From Pseudomonas sp. ML2-2023-3 (GTDB taxonomy: Bacteria; Pseudomonadota; Gammaproteobacteria; Pseudomonadales; Pseudomonadaceae), in NCBI RefSeq assembly GCF_037055275.1, contig NZ_CP146343.1:4834001-4898000 (forward strand): a stretch of DNA of 64,000 nucleotides, given 5' to 3'. Below are positions 44,685-54,225 of the stretch, in pieces; position 1 is the first letter of the stretch; each line of letters opens with the position of its first letter. Both the position numbers and the translations under genes were made by a program. The notes beneath the pieces were generated by a model, which was not told the DNA's origin, searched no databases, and was given only the letters and a program-made list of their open reading frames with translations.

Positions 44685-45989
44685 TTAATTGAGATGTTCA
44701 ACTCGGATACGAACCACTGGCCCCACTACGCCCTGCAACGTTTCAAGCGCCGTGATCGCATCGTTCATGTGCTGCTCGATGACCCGATGGGTCAGCAGAA
44801 TCATTGGCACCAGACCATCGTGCTCCTCGACCTCTTTTTGCATGATCGACTCGATGTTGATACCGCGCTCGGACAGGATACTGGCCACTTGAGCCAATAC
44901 GCCCGGATGATCCTTCGCCTGGATACGCAGGTAGTATGCGCTTTCACACGCATCGATCGGCAGGATCGGGTGATCGGACAACAGGTCTGGCTGGAAGGCC
45001 AGGTGCGGCACACGGTTTTCAGGGTCGCTGGTCATGGCGCGAACCACGTCCACCAGGTCGGCAATCACGGACGAAGCCGTTGGCTCCATGCCCGCACCTG
45101 CGCCGTAGAACAGGGTCGAACCGGCAGCATCACCATTGACCATGACGGCGTTCATGACGCCATTGACGTTGGCCAGCAGGCGATCAGCCGGAATCAGCGT
45201 TGGGTGAACACGCAGTTCGATACCATTGGCCGTGCTGCGCGCAACACCCAGGTGCTTGATGCGGTAACCCAGGGCTTCAGCGTAATTCACGTCAGCGGTT
45301 GTCAGCTTGGTGATGCCTTCGGTGTAGGCCTTGTCGAATTGCAACGGGATACCGAAGGCAATCGACGCCAGAATCGTCAGCTTGTGTGCTGCATCGATCC
45401 CTTCAACGTCGAACGTCGGGTCGGCTTCGGCATACCCCAGCGCTTGCGCTTCAGCCAGCACGTCTTCGAACGTACGGCCTTTTTCACGCATCTCGGTGAG
45501 GATGAAGTTACCGGTACCGTTGATGATGCCCGCAACCCAGTTGATGCGGTTGGCCGACAGGCCTTCACGAATGGCCTTGATCACCGGGATGCCGCCTGCA
45601 ACGGCCGCTTCGAACGCAACGATCACGCCCTTTTCCTGGGCCTTGGCGAAGATTTCGTTACCGTGAACGGCAATTAGTGCCTTGTTCGCAGTCACTACAT
45701 GCTTGCCGTTCTCGATGGCCTTGAGCACCAGCTCACGAGCGATGGTGTAACCACCGATCAGCTCGATGACAATGTCGATTTCAGGGTTGGTCGCAACAGC
45801 GAATACATCGTTGGTAATGGGGGTACCGGTAATGTCGCACTGAGGGTTTGGCGTACGCATTGCAATTTGCGCAACCTGGATACCACGCCCGGCACGGCGC
45901 GCAATCTCTTCGGCGTTACGCTTTAGTACGTTGAAGGTGCCGCCACCGACGGTCCCGAGCCCACAGATACCTACTTTGACCGGATTCAC
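44685..45989 (-). CDS. hom: Homoserine dehydrogenase
   Basis: A 434-residue NAD(P)-dependent homoserine dehydrogenase for threonine, isoleucine and methionine synthesis. Rossmann motif VGICGLGTVGGGTF, catalytic region VTANKALIAVHG and AGIINGTGNFILTEM, and a C-terminal ACT domain (YYLRIQAKDHPGVLAQVASIL) that can sense an amino acid. It lacks an aspartokinase part, as usual in Pseudomonas. GTG 45989 is used: GGGGAG lies 8 bases upstream and the conserved VNPVKVGICG begins there. Upstream are three hairpins in the leader; downstream thrC is coupled by a 61-base gap. Confidence 0.96.
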   Translation of the reverse strand: MNPVKVGICGLGTVGGGTFNVLKRNAEEIARRAGRGIQVAQIAMRTPNPQCDITGTPITNDVFAVATNPEIDIVIELIGGYTIARELVLKAIENGKHVVTANKALIAVHGNEIFAKAQEKGVIVAFEAAVAGGIPVIKAIREGLSANRINWVAGIINGTGNFILTEMREKGRTFEDVLAEAQALGYAEADPTFDVEGIDAAHKLTILASIAFGIPLQFDKAYTEGITKLTTADVNYAEALGYRIKHLGVARSTANGIELRVHPTLIPADRLLANVNGVMNAVMVNGDAAGSTLFYGAGAGMEPTASSVIADLVDVVRAMTSDPENRVPHLAFQPDLLSDHPILPIDACESAYYLRIQAKDHPGVLAQVASILSERGINIESIMQKEVEEHDGLVPMILLTHRVIEQHMNDAITALETLQGVVGPVVRIRVEHLN

Positions 45990-46006
45990 GCTGAACTCCC
46001 CATAAA

Positions 46007-46087
46007 ACGGCCGACTCAAGGTCGGCCGTGGAAAACAACCGTGGATTGCCACGGTTCTCTATTAATAGCCGGGCAGTTGGACTGCCC
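46007..46087 (-). promoter_or_regulatory. Three consecutive hairpins in the hom leader
   Basis: GGGCAGT-TGG-ACTGCCC (46071-46087), AACCGTGG-ATTG-CCACGGTT (46037-46056) and ACGGCCGAC-TCAAG-GTCGGCCGT (46007-46029). Read on the coding strand, the last is followed by TTTT and then the hom ribosome binding site. The layout could terminate dsbC transcription, or attenuate hom. Confidence 0.6.
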
Positions 46088-46125
46088 CGCCATGATCGTC
46101 AAAGGCTTACCGTGACGATGCAGGA

Positions 46126-46857
46126 TTATTTAACACTGAGTGCCAGCTTGCCAACCTGTGCAGCAGGCTGATAACCCGGAATTACCTGACCGTCAGCCAA
46201 AACAATGGCTGGCGTGCCATTTACACCGATGGACTGGCCCATCGCGAACTGCTTGGCGACCGGGTTGGCGCATTTTGGCGCCTCGACCGTTTTACCGTCA
46301 GTCATCTTGTCCATCGCCGACTTTTTGTCCTTGGAGCACCAGACGGCCTGCAGTTGCTGGTCACCTGGAGAACCAAGGCCCTGACGCGGGAATGCAACAT
46401 AGCGCACTTCGATCCCCATTTTGTTCAGCTCAGGGACTTCGGCGTGCAATTTGTGGCAATACGGGCAAGTGGTGTCGGTAAAGACCGTGATGTGCGACTT
46501 GGTTTCACCGATTGCAGGGTAAACGACGGTCTCTGCCACCGGAATGCCATTGATCAATTTGGCGACGCCAACACGCTCTGCCTGCTCGGTCAGATTGACC
46601 GGCTTACCGTCCTTGAGCTGGAACATATAGCCTTGAACGATGAACTGTCCATCCGCACTGGCGTACAGAACGCGACTGCCCTTGAGTTTGACTTCATACA
46701 GGCCGGCCATCGGGCTTGCGCTGATGCTCTCGACCGGAACATCCAGCTGCAGCGTTTCGAGGCTCTTGCGAATAGCTTGCTCGGCGCCGGTGTCGGCGAA
46801 CGAAAACGTACTGACCAACGCAATGGCTGCGGCGGCAAAAATCTGGGTCACGCGCAT
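46126..46857 (-). CDS. dsbC: Thiol:disulfide interchange protein DsbC
   Basis: A 243-residue periplasmic disulfide isomerase. Signal peptide MRVTQIFAAAAIALVSTFSFA is cleaved after FADT-like; the N-terminal dimerisation domain runs to about residue 85 (GLYEVKLKGSRVLYASADGQFIVQG); the thioredoxin-like catalytic domain has the CPYC motif in FTDTTCPYCHKLH and a cis-Pro at VNGTPAIVLADG. A second pair of cysteines (WCSKDKK and PKCANP) is the structural disulfide of the family. ATG 46857 gives a proper signal peptide. It follows xerD on the same strand and precedes hom, an order conserved in Pseudomonas. Confidence 0.94.
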   Translation of the reverse strand: MRVTQIFAAAAIALVSTFSFADTGAEQAIRKSLETLQLDVPVESISASPMAGLYEVKLKGSRVLYASADGQFIVQGYMFQLKDGKPVNLTEQAERVGVAKLINGIPVAETVVYPAIGETKSHITVFTDTTCPYCHKLHAEVPELNKMGIEVRYVAFPRQGLGSPGDQQLQAVWCSKDKKSAMDKMTDGKTVEAPKCANPVAKQFAMGQSIGVNGTPAIVLADGQVIPGYQPAAQVGKLALSVK

Positions 46858-46980
46858 GGGAACTCCTGAAGACGGGCAACGCGGCCAACCCGCAATACCC
46901 GACATGGAACTTCGAGTGGGGGCGGCGCGCTTTCTGAACCGGCAAAGCCTACCACAGATGGCTTGCATGACCGACTACCA

Positions 46981-47877
46981 CTAGCCACGCGGGTGATGGC
47001 GGGCGTGGAGGTCCTGCAGGCGGGCACGGGCCACATGGGTGTAGATCTGGGTCGTGGACAGGTCGCTATGCCCCAGCAGCATTTGCACCACACGCAGGTC
47101 GGCGCCGTGGTTGAGCAGATGGGTGGCGAAGGCGTGACGCAAGGTATGAGGCGACAGTGACTTGTCGATCCCCGCGACTTTGGCTTGATGCTTGATGCGG
47201 TGCCAGAAGGTCTGGCGAGTCATTTGCTCACCTCGCTGGCTGGGAAACATCACATCACTGGGGCGCCCTGCGAGCAGCTCATGCCTGGCATCGCGCATGT
47301 AGCGCTCAACCCAGACGATGGCCTCCTCCCCCATCGGCACCAGGCGCTCCTTGCTGCCCTTGCCCATCACCCGCAACACCCCCTGACGCAGATTGATCTG
47401 CTCCAGGGTCAGGCTGATCAACTCTGTCACCCGCAGGCCACAGGCATACAACACTTCGAGCATGGCCCGATCACGCTGACCGATGGCATCACTCAGATCC
47501 GGAGCGGCGAGCAGCGCCTCAACGTCGGCCTCTGACAGGGACTTGGGCAACGGCCGGCCTAACTGCGGCATATCGACTTGCAGCGTCGGGTCGACGGCAA
47601 TCAGCCTTTCTCGCAGCAAGTAACGATAGAACCCCCGCGCGCCTGACAGGAAGCGCGCGGTGGATCGGGGCTTGTAGCCATGCTCCAGTCGCCAGGCCAA
47701 GTGATCGAGGATCAATTCGCGCCCGGCATTGATCAACGCAATGTCGCGCTCGCCCAACCAGCCATTGAACAAGGCCAAATCACTGCGATAAGCGCCGCGA
47801 GTGTTGTCCGAAAGGCCTTTTTCCAACCACAAGGCATCCAGGAAACGGTCGATAAGTGGATCGTCTATAGCGGGCAT
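46981..47877 (-). CDS. xerD: Tyrosine recombinase XerD
   Basis: A 298-residue site-specific recombinase that, with XerC, resolves chromosome dimers at dif. Core-binding domain: [23 protein letters not shown]. Catalytic residues: Arg in [11 protein letters not shown], Lys in [26 protein letters not shown] (His, Arg), His in [16 protein letters not shown] and the nucleophile Tyr in the same block. Length and order fit XerD rather than XerC. It is 123 bases upstream of dsbC and divergent from the antiporter gene. Confidence 0.96.
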   Translation of the reverse strand: MPAIDDPLIDRFLDALWLEKGLSDNTRGAYRSDLALFNGWLGERDIALINAGRELILDHLAWRLEHGYKPRSTARFLSGARGFYRYLLRERLIAVDPTLQVDMPQLGRPLPKSLSEADVEALLAAPDLSDAIGQRDRAMLEVLYACGLRVTELISLTLEQINLRQGVLRVMGKGSKERLVPMGEEAIVWVERYMRDARHELLAGRPSDVMFPSQRGEQMTRQTFWHRIKHQAKVAGIDKSLSPHTLRHAFATHLLNHGADLRVVQMLLGHSDLSTTQIYTHVARARLQDLHARHHPRG

Positions 47878-47997
47878 TGGCTCTCGAAATGCGCAGGCCA
47901 GAGGCTGCGCACAAATAAAAAGTGAAGTGCAAAAGTGGCCGCTAGTCTTTCATAGCCGGCGCACGCCATAAACCCCAAGTTCCTACAGGATCACCTT

Positions 47998-49797
47998 ATG
48001 ACCGAACAACAGATTTTGCTGTCTTTCGGCGGTATCGGCATCGCAGCCCTGGGCTCCCAGTGGCTGGCCTGGCGACTGAAGTTGCCGGCCATTCTGTTTT
48101 TGCTGTTGACCGGGATTTTAGTGGGCCCCGTATTGGGCTGGCTTAACCCTCAAGAGCTGTTCGGCCCCTTGCTGATGCCGCTGGTTTCTCTGGCTGTGGC
48201 GTTGATTCTGTTTGAAGGCAGCCTGACCCTTCACCTGTCCGAGTGGCGCGAAATCGGCACAGTGGTGCATCGACTGGTCACGATCGGAGCGCTCTCGACC
48301 TGGGCGGTGATCACCCTGGCTACCCATTGGCTGCTGGGCTTTGACTGGCTGCTGGCCTTGCTGTTCGGCACCCTGACGCTGGTCACAGGGCCGACGGTGA
48401 TTGTGCCGATGCTTCGTGTCGTGCGGCCCAAGGCGTCTATTGCCACTATCCTGCGCTGGGAAGGCATTGTCATCGACCCGATTGGGGCGTTGCTCGCGGT
48501 CGTGGTTTACAGCTTCATCATCGCCAGCGCCACGGGCGAAGGCCTGAGCCACAGCCTGCTGACCTTTGCCGGGGTGATTGTCTGCGGCAGCGTGTTCGGC
48601 ATCGTGGGCGGCTGGATCATGGGGCACATCGTGCGCCGCCAATGGCTGCCCGAGTATCTGCAAAGCCTGGCAACACTGGCGGCGGTGCTGGCTGTGTTTA
48701 TTGGTGCCAATGAGGCCATGCATGAATCGGGCTTGCTGGCGGTCACGCTGATGGGCATGTGGATGGCCAACATGAAAGGCGTGGATGTACGCAACATCTT
48801 GCACTTCAAGGAGAACCTGAGCATTTTCCTGATCTCGGGCCTGTTCATTCTGCTCGCCGCGCGCCTGGACTTGAACGCCATGATCGGCCTCGGGCCGGTG
48901 GTGCTGGTGTTGCTGCTGATTATTCAGTTTATTGCTCGTCCACTGAACGTCGTGCTCTCAACGTTTGGCTCAAAACTGAACTGGCGTGAACGCGCTCTAC
49001 TTGCCTGGATTGCTCCGCGCGGAATTGTCGCGGCTGCCGTTTCAGCGATTTTTGCAATCAGGCTGGACGAAGCGGGTCACGAAGGCGCGTTGCTGCTGGT
49101 GCCGCTTACGTTTGCGGTGATCATTGGCACCGTGGTACTGCAAAGCGCCACGGCACGGCCTCTGGCCCGCCTGCTGAAAGTGGCCGAGCCCGCACCCAGC
49201 GGCTTTTTGATCGTCGGCGCCAATGGCCCGGCCCGGATCATTGGCAAAGCCCTTCAGCAACTGGGCAGCCGGGTACTGCTGACCGACTCCAACTGGGAAA
49301 ACATTCGCTCAGCGCGCATGGAAAACCTGCCGACTTACTTTGGCAACCCGGCATCAGAGCACGCCGAATCCCATCTTGACCTGGTGGGCCTGGGGTATTT
49401 GCTCGCCCTGTCGCCGTCTGGCGAGCTGAACACCCTGGCAGCGGTTCGTTTTCACCACGAGTTCGGCCCCCAGCGCTTGTTTGCCCTGACCAATGGCCAG
49501 GAAAGCCGGCGCACCGACAAACATCGCGCCAGTCACGAGTACCGTGGGCAAGCGCTGGGCAACCCGGCACTGACCTATGGCCAGCTGGCCAGTGAACTGA
49601 GTCAGGGTGCCGAGTTGTACAGCACGAACTTGACCGACAACTTCACCTGGGAGGACTACCAGAACCTGCACGGTAAACGCGTCACCCTGCTGTTCGCCCG
49701 GGACGGGAATGGCTGGGTCCATGTGGTGACACCCGACAGCGAGCTGAAACCGGGTACCGGGTGGACGTTGCTGGCACTGATCAGGCAGCAGAGCTGA
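47998..49797 (+). CDS. CPA1-type cation:proton antiporter with C-terminal nucleotide-binding-like domain
   Basis: A 599-residue membrane protein. Residues 1-400 hold about 12 transmembrane helices; the SLAVALILFEGSLTLHL segment and GIVIDPIGALLAVVVYSF (with the acidic pair typical of Na+/H+ exchange) identify CPA1. Residues 405-590 contain a Rossmann-type TrkA-N-like domain starting FLIVGANGPARIIGKALQQLGSRVLLTDSNWEN, followed by a small regulatory domain. Such tails sense nucleotides and gate K+ or Na+ export. Ion specificity is not readable. Divergent from xerD; a weak ribosome binding site (AGGAT) precedes ATG. Confidence 0.87.
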   Translation: MTEQQILLSFGGIGIAALGSQWLAWRLKLPAILFLLLTGILVGPVLGWLNPQELFGPLLMPLVSLAVALILFEGSLTLHLSEWREIGTVVHRLVTIGALSTWAVITLATHWLLGFDWLLALLFGTLTLVTGPTVIVPMLRVVRPKASIATILRWEGIVIDPIGALLAVVVYSFIIASATGEGLSHSLLTFAGVIVCGSVFGIVGGWIMGHIVRRQWLPEYLQSLATLAAVLAVFIGANEAMHESGLLAVTLMGMWMANMKGVDVRNILHFKENLSIFLISGLFILLAARLDLNAMIGLGPVVLVLLLIIQFIARPLNVVLSTFGSKLNWRERALLAWIAPRGIVAAAVSAIFAIRLDEAGHEGALLLVPLTFAVIIGTVVLQSATARPLARLLKVAEPAPSGFLIVGANGPARIIGKALQQLGSRVLLTDSNWENIRSARMENLPTYFGNPASEHAESHLDLVGLGYLLALSPSGELNTLAAVRFHHEFGPQRLFALTNGQESRRTDKHRASHEYRGQALGNPALTYGQLASELSQGAELYSTNLTDNFTWEDYQNLHGKRVTLLFARDGNGWVHVVTPDSELKPGTGWTLLALIRQQS

Positions 49798-49811
49798 AGC
49801 CCCACCTTCCT

Positions 49812-49898
49812 TGTGGGAGCGGGCTTGCTCGCGATGGCATCCCTGCGGTGTGCCAGCCAGACTGCGGCGCTTGCATCGCAGGCAAGCCAGTTCCCACA
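49812..49898. repeat. Degenerate REPIN (family A)
   Basis: Left arm TTGTGGGAGCGGGCTTGCTCGCGAT is intact; right arm ATCGCAGGCAAGCCAGTTCCCACA has several mismatches. It separates the antiporter gene from a convergent thioesterase gene. Confidence 0.85.
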
Positions 49899-49934
49899 TG
49901 TAATGCGCTGCTCACAAAACTGCGCAATGCCGTT

Positions 49935-50348
49935 TTACGAGGCAAACCCTGGCAACACCGGCACCGGGCGCTTGTCATCATCGATGGCAACAAAGCTGAA
50001 CAAACCCTGGATGGCCAATTCGCGGCCATCGCAACTCATGCTTTCGACATACACCTCAACCTCAACCTTGAGACTGGTGTTGCCGACTTTAACCACTCGC
50101 CCCACCAGCTCAACGATGCAACCCGCGGCAATGGGGTGGTTGAAGTCAATGCGATCGGTAGACACCGTCACCAACGGCAGACGACAAAAACGAGTGGCGG
50201 CGATAAACGATACTTCGTCCATCCAGGCCAGCGCAGTGCCGCCAAACAGGGTGTTGTGGTGATTGGTGGTCGATGGGAAAACCGCTTTGGTAATACGGGT
50301 AACGGACAATTCAGTACGACGTTGAATCTCTTGCTCACGCAAAGTCAT
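49935..50348 (-). CDS. Acyl-CoA thioesterase, YciA-like hotdog fold
   Basis: A 137-residue thioesterase of the YciA/BFIT group. The hotdog motif HHNTLFGGTALAWMDEVSFIAATRFC contains the conserved Asn, Gly and Asp that bind and hydrolyse acyl-CoA. C-terminal strands follow (RVVKVGNTSLKVEVEVYVESM). Members hydrolyse short- to medium-chain acyl-CoA; the exact chain length here is unknown. ATG 50348 chosen, with the frame open 36 bases upstream. It lies after rplS's terminator and is a separate transcript. Confidence 0.87.
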   Translation of the reverse strand: MTLREQEIQRRTELSVTRITKAVFPSTTNHHNTLFGGTALAWMDEVSFIAATRFCRLPLVTVSTDRIDFNHPIAAGCIVELVGRVVKVGNTSLKVEVEVYVESMSCDGRELAIQGLFSFVAIDDDKRPVPVLPGFAS

Positions 50349-50396
50349 GCTTTTACTACCTACAACTGGACAAAGGTATGACAAATCTCAGGCAAC

Positions 50397-50425
50397 AAAA
50401 AAGCAGCCCGAAGGCTGCTTTTTTC
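50397..50425 (-). terminator. Intrinsic terminator of the rpsP-rplS operon
   Basis: AAAAAAGCAGCC-CGAA-GGCTGCTTTTTT, 7-base stem and tetraloop, between rplS and the thioesterase start. Confidence 0.93.
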
Positions 50426-50443
50426 TGCATCGGGAAGCTGGAC

Positions 50444-50794
50444 TTAAGCCAGTTTTTCCTTGATGCGAGCTGCTTTACCGGACAGGTCACGCAGGTAGTA
50501 CAGCTTGGCTTTACGAACGTCACCGCGACGTTTCACTGCCATGCTGTCGATTTGCGGGCTGTAGGTCTGGAAAGTACGTTCTACGCCAACACCGTTGGAG
50601 ATTTTACGAACAGTGAAAGCACTGTTCACGCCACGGTTACGCTTGGCAATCACTACACCTTCGAAAGCTTGCAGACGCGAACGATCGCCTTCCTTCACTT
50701 TCACCTGAACGACAATGGTGTCGCCCGGGGCAAAAGGAGGGATCTCTTTGGTCATCTGCTCTGCTTCGAGTGCAAGGATGATTTTGTTAGTCAT
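50444..50794 (-). CDS. rplS: 50S ribosomal protein L19
   Basis: A 116-residue L19 protein at the 30S-50S interface. Typical sequence: [87 protein letters not shown] (read in parts). Last gene of the rpsP-rimM-trmD-rplS operon, followed by an intrinsic terminator. AGGAG lies 7 bases before ATG. Confidence 0.97.
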   Translation of the reverse strand: MTNKIILALEAEQMTKEIPPFAPGDTIVVQVKVKEGDRSRLQAFEGVVIAKRNRGVNSAFTVRKISNGVGVERTFQTYSPQIDSMAVKRRGDVRKAKLYYLRDLSGKAARIKEKLA

Positions 50795-50839
50795 GCTGTG
50801 CTCCTAAGGTAGATCAACTGATCTACCATCGATACGTTG

Positions 50840-51592
50840 TTAACTATCGTCCCGCTCGCGGATATATTCCTCGAGCAGCTTCTTCTCTTCTCCAGAAAGC
50901 GAGCGGCTTTCCAGAAGATCGACGCGTCGTTCAAAGGTCCGCCCAAGGGACTGCTGTAAACGCCAACGCCGGATGTGTGCATGATTGCCACTAAGCAATA
51001 CGTCGGGAACACGCTGATCCGCATACACCTCCGGTCGGGTGTAGTGCGGGCAATCCAGCAAACCATCCGTGAAGGAATCTTCCTCCGCGGAGTCCGCATG
51101 CCCTAAAGCTCCAGGCAGCAGTCGTGTAACCGCATCAATCAGAACCATCGCCGGTAGCTCGCCACCAGAGAGTACATAGTCACCAATCGACCACTCTTCA
51201 TCGACATAAGCGTCTATAAAACGCTCGTCAATGCCTTCATAACGACCTGCAATGAGGATTAATGCTTCCTCATTCGCCAGTTCGCGTACCGCCGACTGAT
51301 TCAGTTGACGGCCTTGGGGCGACAGGTAAATAACCTTCGCCGCCTCTCCGGCTGCTTCTCTGGCCTGAACCAGTGCATCTTCCAGAGGCTTGATCTTCAT
51401 CACCATGCCCGGACCACCGCCAAATGGGCGATCGTCCACAGTGTGATGTCGGTCCGTTGTGTAGTCTCGCGGGTTCCAACAAGTCAGCTGCAAGAGCCCT
51501 TGTTTCACCGCACGACTAGTGATGCCGTAGTCGCTGATGGCGGAAAACATTTCGGGAAACAAACTGATCACTTCTACGCGCAATTTAGCCAC
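50840..51592 (-). CDS. trmD: tRNA (guanine-N1)-methyltransferase TrmD
   Basis: A 250-residue SPOUT methyltransferase that makes m1G37 in tRNA and so prevents +1 frameshifts. Start region [49 protein letters not shown] trefoil knot [15 protein letters not shown] and [29 protein letters not shown]. The GTG at 51592, two bases after the rimM stop, gives the usual length; the frame remains open into rimM but that extension has no family match. Third gene of the operon. Confidence 0.95.
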   Translation of the reverse strand: MAKLRVEVISLFPEMFSAISDYGITSRAVKQGLLQLTCWNPRDYTTDRHHTVDDRPFGGGPGMVMKIKPLEDALVQAREAAGEAAKVIYLSPQGRQLNQSAVRELANEEALILIAGRYEGIDERFIDAYVDEEWSIGDYVLSGGELPAMVLIDAVTRLLPGALGHADSAEEDSFTDGLLDCPHYTRPEVYADQRVPDVLLSGNHAHIRRWRLQQSLGRTFERRVDLLESRSLSGEEKKLLEEYIRERDDS

Positions 51593-51594
51593 GC

Positions 51595-52134
51595 TTAGAA
51601 GTCCGCATCCCAATCCACCTTCATCTCGCCCGCTACCAGGTCGACGCTCAGCACGCATTGCTCTGTATAGGGCAACAAGCGATCGCGATCATCCAGGCTA
51701 CCTGGGCAAGGTTTGACTTCCATGACATCGTTCGAGCCAGTTTCCATCAGGTCAACAATCTTGCCGAGCAATTGCCCTTCAAGGTTGGTCACTTTCAGTC
51801 CCTGCAGCTGGTACCAGTAGTACTCGCCGTCGGTCAGTTCAGGAAACAGGTTACGCGGCACGCAGATTTCGAATTCACGAAGAAGACCAGCTTCATCACG
51901 GTCATCGAGACCCTTGAGCTTCACAACCAGAAACTTGCCGTTATGAGAACGGCCACTGACCAGCTCTGCCTGTCGTACATCATTGCCGCGCCGAAGCGTC
52001 AGCTTTTTGTAGTCCAACAGGTTATCAATTGGATCCGTAAAGGAATAAACCTTCACTTCGCCGCGCACGCCGTGAATCGAATAGATTTTGCCGATAACGA
52101 TCAAATCATCAGCAGTTTCAGGCGTCACGCTCAT
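51595..52134 (-). CDS. rimM: 16S rRNA processing protein RimM
   Basis: A 179-residue ribosome maturation factor that helps assemble the 30S head. N-terminal RimM domain: [32 protein letters not shown]-terminal PRC-barrel: [31 protein letters not shown] and [14 protein letters not shown] follows rpsP by 5 bases. Length is normal. Confidence 0.95.
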   Translation of the reverse strand: MSVTPETADDLIVIGKIYSIHGVRGEVKVYSFTDPIDNLLDYKKLTLRRGNDVRQAELVSGRSHNGKFLVVKLKGLDDRDEAGLLREFEICVPRNLFPELTDGEYYWYQLQGLKVTNLEGQLLGKIVDLMETGSNDVMEVKPCPGSLDDRDRLLPYTEQCVLSVDLVAGEMKVDWDADF

Positions 52135-52139
52135 ATTGC

Positions 52140-52391
52140 TCAGGCCGCAGCCTTAGCGTTTTCTTTAACCAGCTGAGCAACACGCTCAGACAGTTGAGCA
52201 CCAACGCTCAGCCAGTAGGCGAGGCGGTCTTCTTTAACGGAGAAACGGATTTCCTGACCACGGGCAACCGGGTTGAAGAAACCAATTTGTTCCTTGTGGG
52301 AACCGTCACGTGGGTTACGGCTGTCGGTAACGGTCAAGTGGTAAAACGGGCGCTTTTTGGAGCCGCCAAGGGCAAGACGGATTGTTAGCAT
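52140..52391 (-). CDS. rpsP: 30S ribosomal protein S16
   Basis: An 83-residue S16. [30 protein letters not shown] and [16 protein letters not shown] are the family signature. First gene of the four-gene operon rpsP-rimM-trmD-rplS. The promoter is in the upstream region 52392-52640. Confidence 0.97.
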   Translation of the reverse strand: MLTIRLALGGSKKRPFYHLTVTDSRNPRDGSHKEQIGFFNPVARGQEIRFSVKEDRLAYWLSVGAQLSERVAQLVKENAKAAA

Positions 52392-52640
52392 GTGAACATC
52401 GTTCCTGTAGTCGGTGCTGCAAATCTAAAGGCACAGCGGGCATAGGTGCCCGAAAGGCCGCATATTCTAAGGAATATCCGGACTTTTGCAAATGTCTTTT
52501 TCTGGCGCCTATCGGCATGCCGTACAGACTTGCAACGAGATCACCATGAATGGTGACAGGTCAGCTCCCGCACAGTGCGGGTTTGCCGGGTGTCTCGCAT
52601 TGCTGCGAGTTGCCCGCACGCAAGCGTACGGGCGGGTAAA
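52392..52640. other. rpsP-ffh intergenic region
   Basis: A 249-base gap between ffh (ending 52641) and rpsP, both on the minus strand. Just after the ffh stop lie hairpins around CCCGCAC-GCAAGC-GTACGGGCGGG and CCCGCAC-AG-TGCGGG, and a third at GGTGCC-CGAAA-GGCCGC-type bases; they probably end ffh and precede the rpsP promoter. I could not identify -35/-10 boxes with confidence and see no gene. Confidence 0.5.
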
Positions 52641-54017
52641 TTACATTTTTGGCATGCCGCCGCCGGGCATCATCGAGCCCATGCCGCGCATCATTTTGGC
52701 CATTCCACCTTTGGTGGAGAACTTTTTCATCATCTTCTGCATCTGCTTGTGCTGCTTGATCAAGCGACCGATGTCCTGCACCTGAGTGCCGGAACCCATG
52801 GCAATACGGCGTTTACGCGAACCGCTGATCAGCTCAGGGTCGCGGCGCTCGGCCGGGGTCATGGAGTTGATGATGGCTTCCATCTGCTTGAACTGCTTTT
52901 CAGCTGCGCCCTGGGCATTGCCCATTTGCGCCAGATTGACGCCACCCATGTTCGGCAGCTTGTCCATGAGGCCGCCAAGGCCGCCCATGTTCTTCATCTG
53001 TTGCAGTTGGTCGCGGAAGTCTTCGAGGTCGAAGCCTTTACCTTTCTTGAGCTTTTTGGCCAGTTTGTCGGCTTTGTCTTTATCGAGGGTCTGTTCGGCC
53101 TGCTCGATCAGGCTGAGCACGTCGCCCATGCCCAGGATGCGCGAAGCGATACGGTCCGGGTGGAAAGGCTCAAGCGCGTCGCTCTTCTCGCCCATACCGA
53201 TGAACTTGATCGGCTTGCCGGTAATGGCACGCACGGACAGCGCCGCACCGCCACGGGCATCACCGTCGACCTTGGTCAGGATCACGCCGGTCAGCGGCAA
53301 TGCGTCGCCGAAAGCCTTGGCGGTGTTGGCCGCATCCTGGCCGGTCATGGCGTCAACGACAAACAGGGTTTCAGCAGGCTTGACGGCCGCGTGCAGCTCC
53401 TGAATCTCGGCCATCATCTCGGCATCGATATGCAGGCGGCCCGCGGTATCGAGGATGACCACGTCGATGAACTTCAGCTTCGCTTCAGCAATGGCTGCGC
53501 GAGCGATGTCTACCGGCTTCTGGCTCAAGTCGGACGGGAAGAAGGTCACGCCGACTTCATTGGCCAGGGTTTCGAGCTGCTTGATCGCTGCCGGACGATA
53601 AACGTCGGCCGAGACCACCATCACGGTTTTCTTTTTGCGCTCTTTAAGGAAGCGCGCCAGCTTGCCGGCGGTGGTGGTTTTACCCGCACCCTGCAAACCG
53701 GCCATCAATACAACGGCTGGCGGCGTGACATTGAGGACCAGATCCTCGTTGGCAGCGCCCATCAGGCTTTCAAGCTCAGCCTGGACGATCTTCACAAACG
53801 CCTGGCCAGGCGTCAGGCTGCGGGACACTTCTGTGCCTACAGCGCGCTCTTTGACCGCGTTGACGAAGTCTTTGACGACTGGCAACGCCACATCGGCTTC
53901 CAGCAACGCCATGCGCACTTCACGCAGGGTGTCTTTGATATTGTCCTCGGTCAGCTTGGCCTTGCCGGTGACATGGCGCAGCGTCTGCGAGAGACGATCG
54001 GTTAAATTTTCAAACAT
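52641..54017 (-). CDS. ffh: Signal recognition particle protein Ffh
   Basis: A 458-residue SRP54 homologue that binds signal sequences and 4.5S RNA and delivers ribosomes to FtsY. N-domain MFENLTDRLSQTLRHVTGKAKL; G-domain P-loop GLQGAGKTTTAGKLA, SADVYRPAAIKQLE, DTAGRLHID, TKVDGDARGGAA; M-domain rich in methionine with SGSRKRRIAMGSGTQVQDI and a final MMRGMGSMMPGGGMPKM. ATG 54017 gives the standard start. Divergent from the ypjD-like gene. No 4.5S RNA gene is seen nearby. Confidence 0.96.
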   Translation of the reverse strand: MFENLTDRLSQTLRHVTGKAKLTEDNIKDTLREVRMALLEADVALPVVKDFVNAVKERAVGTEVSRSLTPGQAFVKIVQAELESLMGAANEDLVLNVTPPAVVLMAGLQGAGKTTTAGKLARFLKERKKKTVMVVSADVYRPAAIKQLETLANEVGVTFFPSDLSQKPVDIARAAIAEAKLKFIDVVILDTAGRLHIDAEMMAEIQELHAAVKPAETLFVVDAMTGQDAANTAKAFGDALPLTGVILTKVDGDARGGAALSVRAITGKPIKFIGMGEKSDALEPFHPDRIASRILGMGDVLSLIEQAEQTLDKDKADKLAKKLKKGKGFDLEDFRDQLQQMKNMGGLGGLMDKLPNMGGVNLAQMGNAQGAAEKQFKQMEAIINSMTPAERRDPELISGSRKRRIAMGSGTQVQDIGRLIKQHKQMQKMMKKFSTKGGMAKMMRGMGSMMPGGGMPKM

Positions 54018-54225
54018 GCGCGATCCTTTCAGGCCCAAAGTAGACCGGGGTTATTGCGGCCCAGCCCGTGTAAAACTGATGCTCGGCGAGCCTGCGGCGT
54101 GGGCAGGTCGCGGATTATAGCGAAGACTGGCCGTGTCCGACACCTTGCCGTCGGCTTATGTGGTCTTTCGTGTACAGGCGGTTGTATGCCAAACTCAGTC
54201 CTTTCGGGCTTGCCTAACAGGATTT

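Noticed and set aside
52575..54005. A 476-codon open frame antisense to ffh
   Set aside because: Shadow of the Met/Gly-rich and GTPase codons of ffh; no support.
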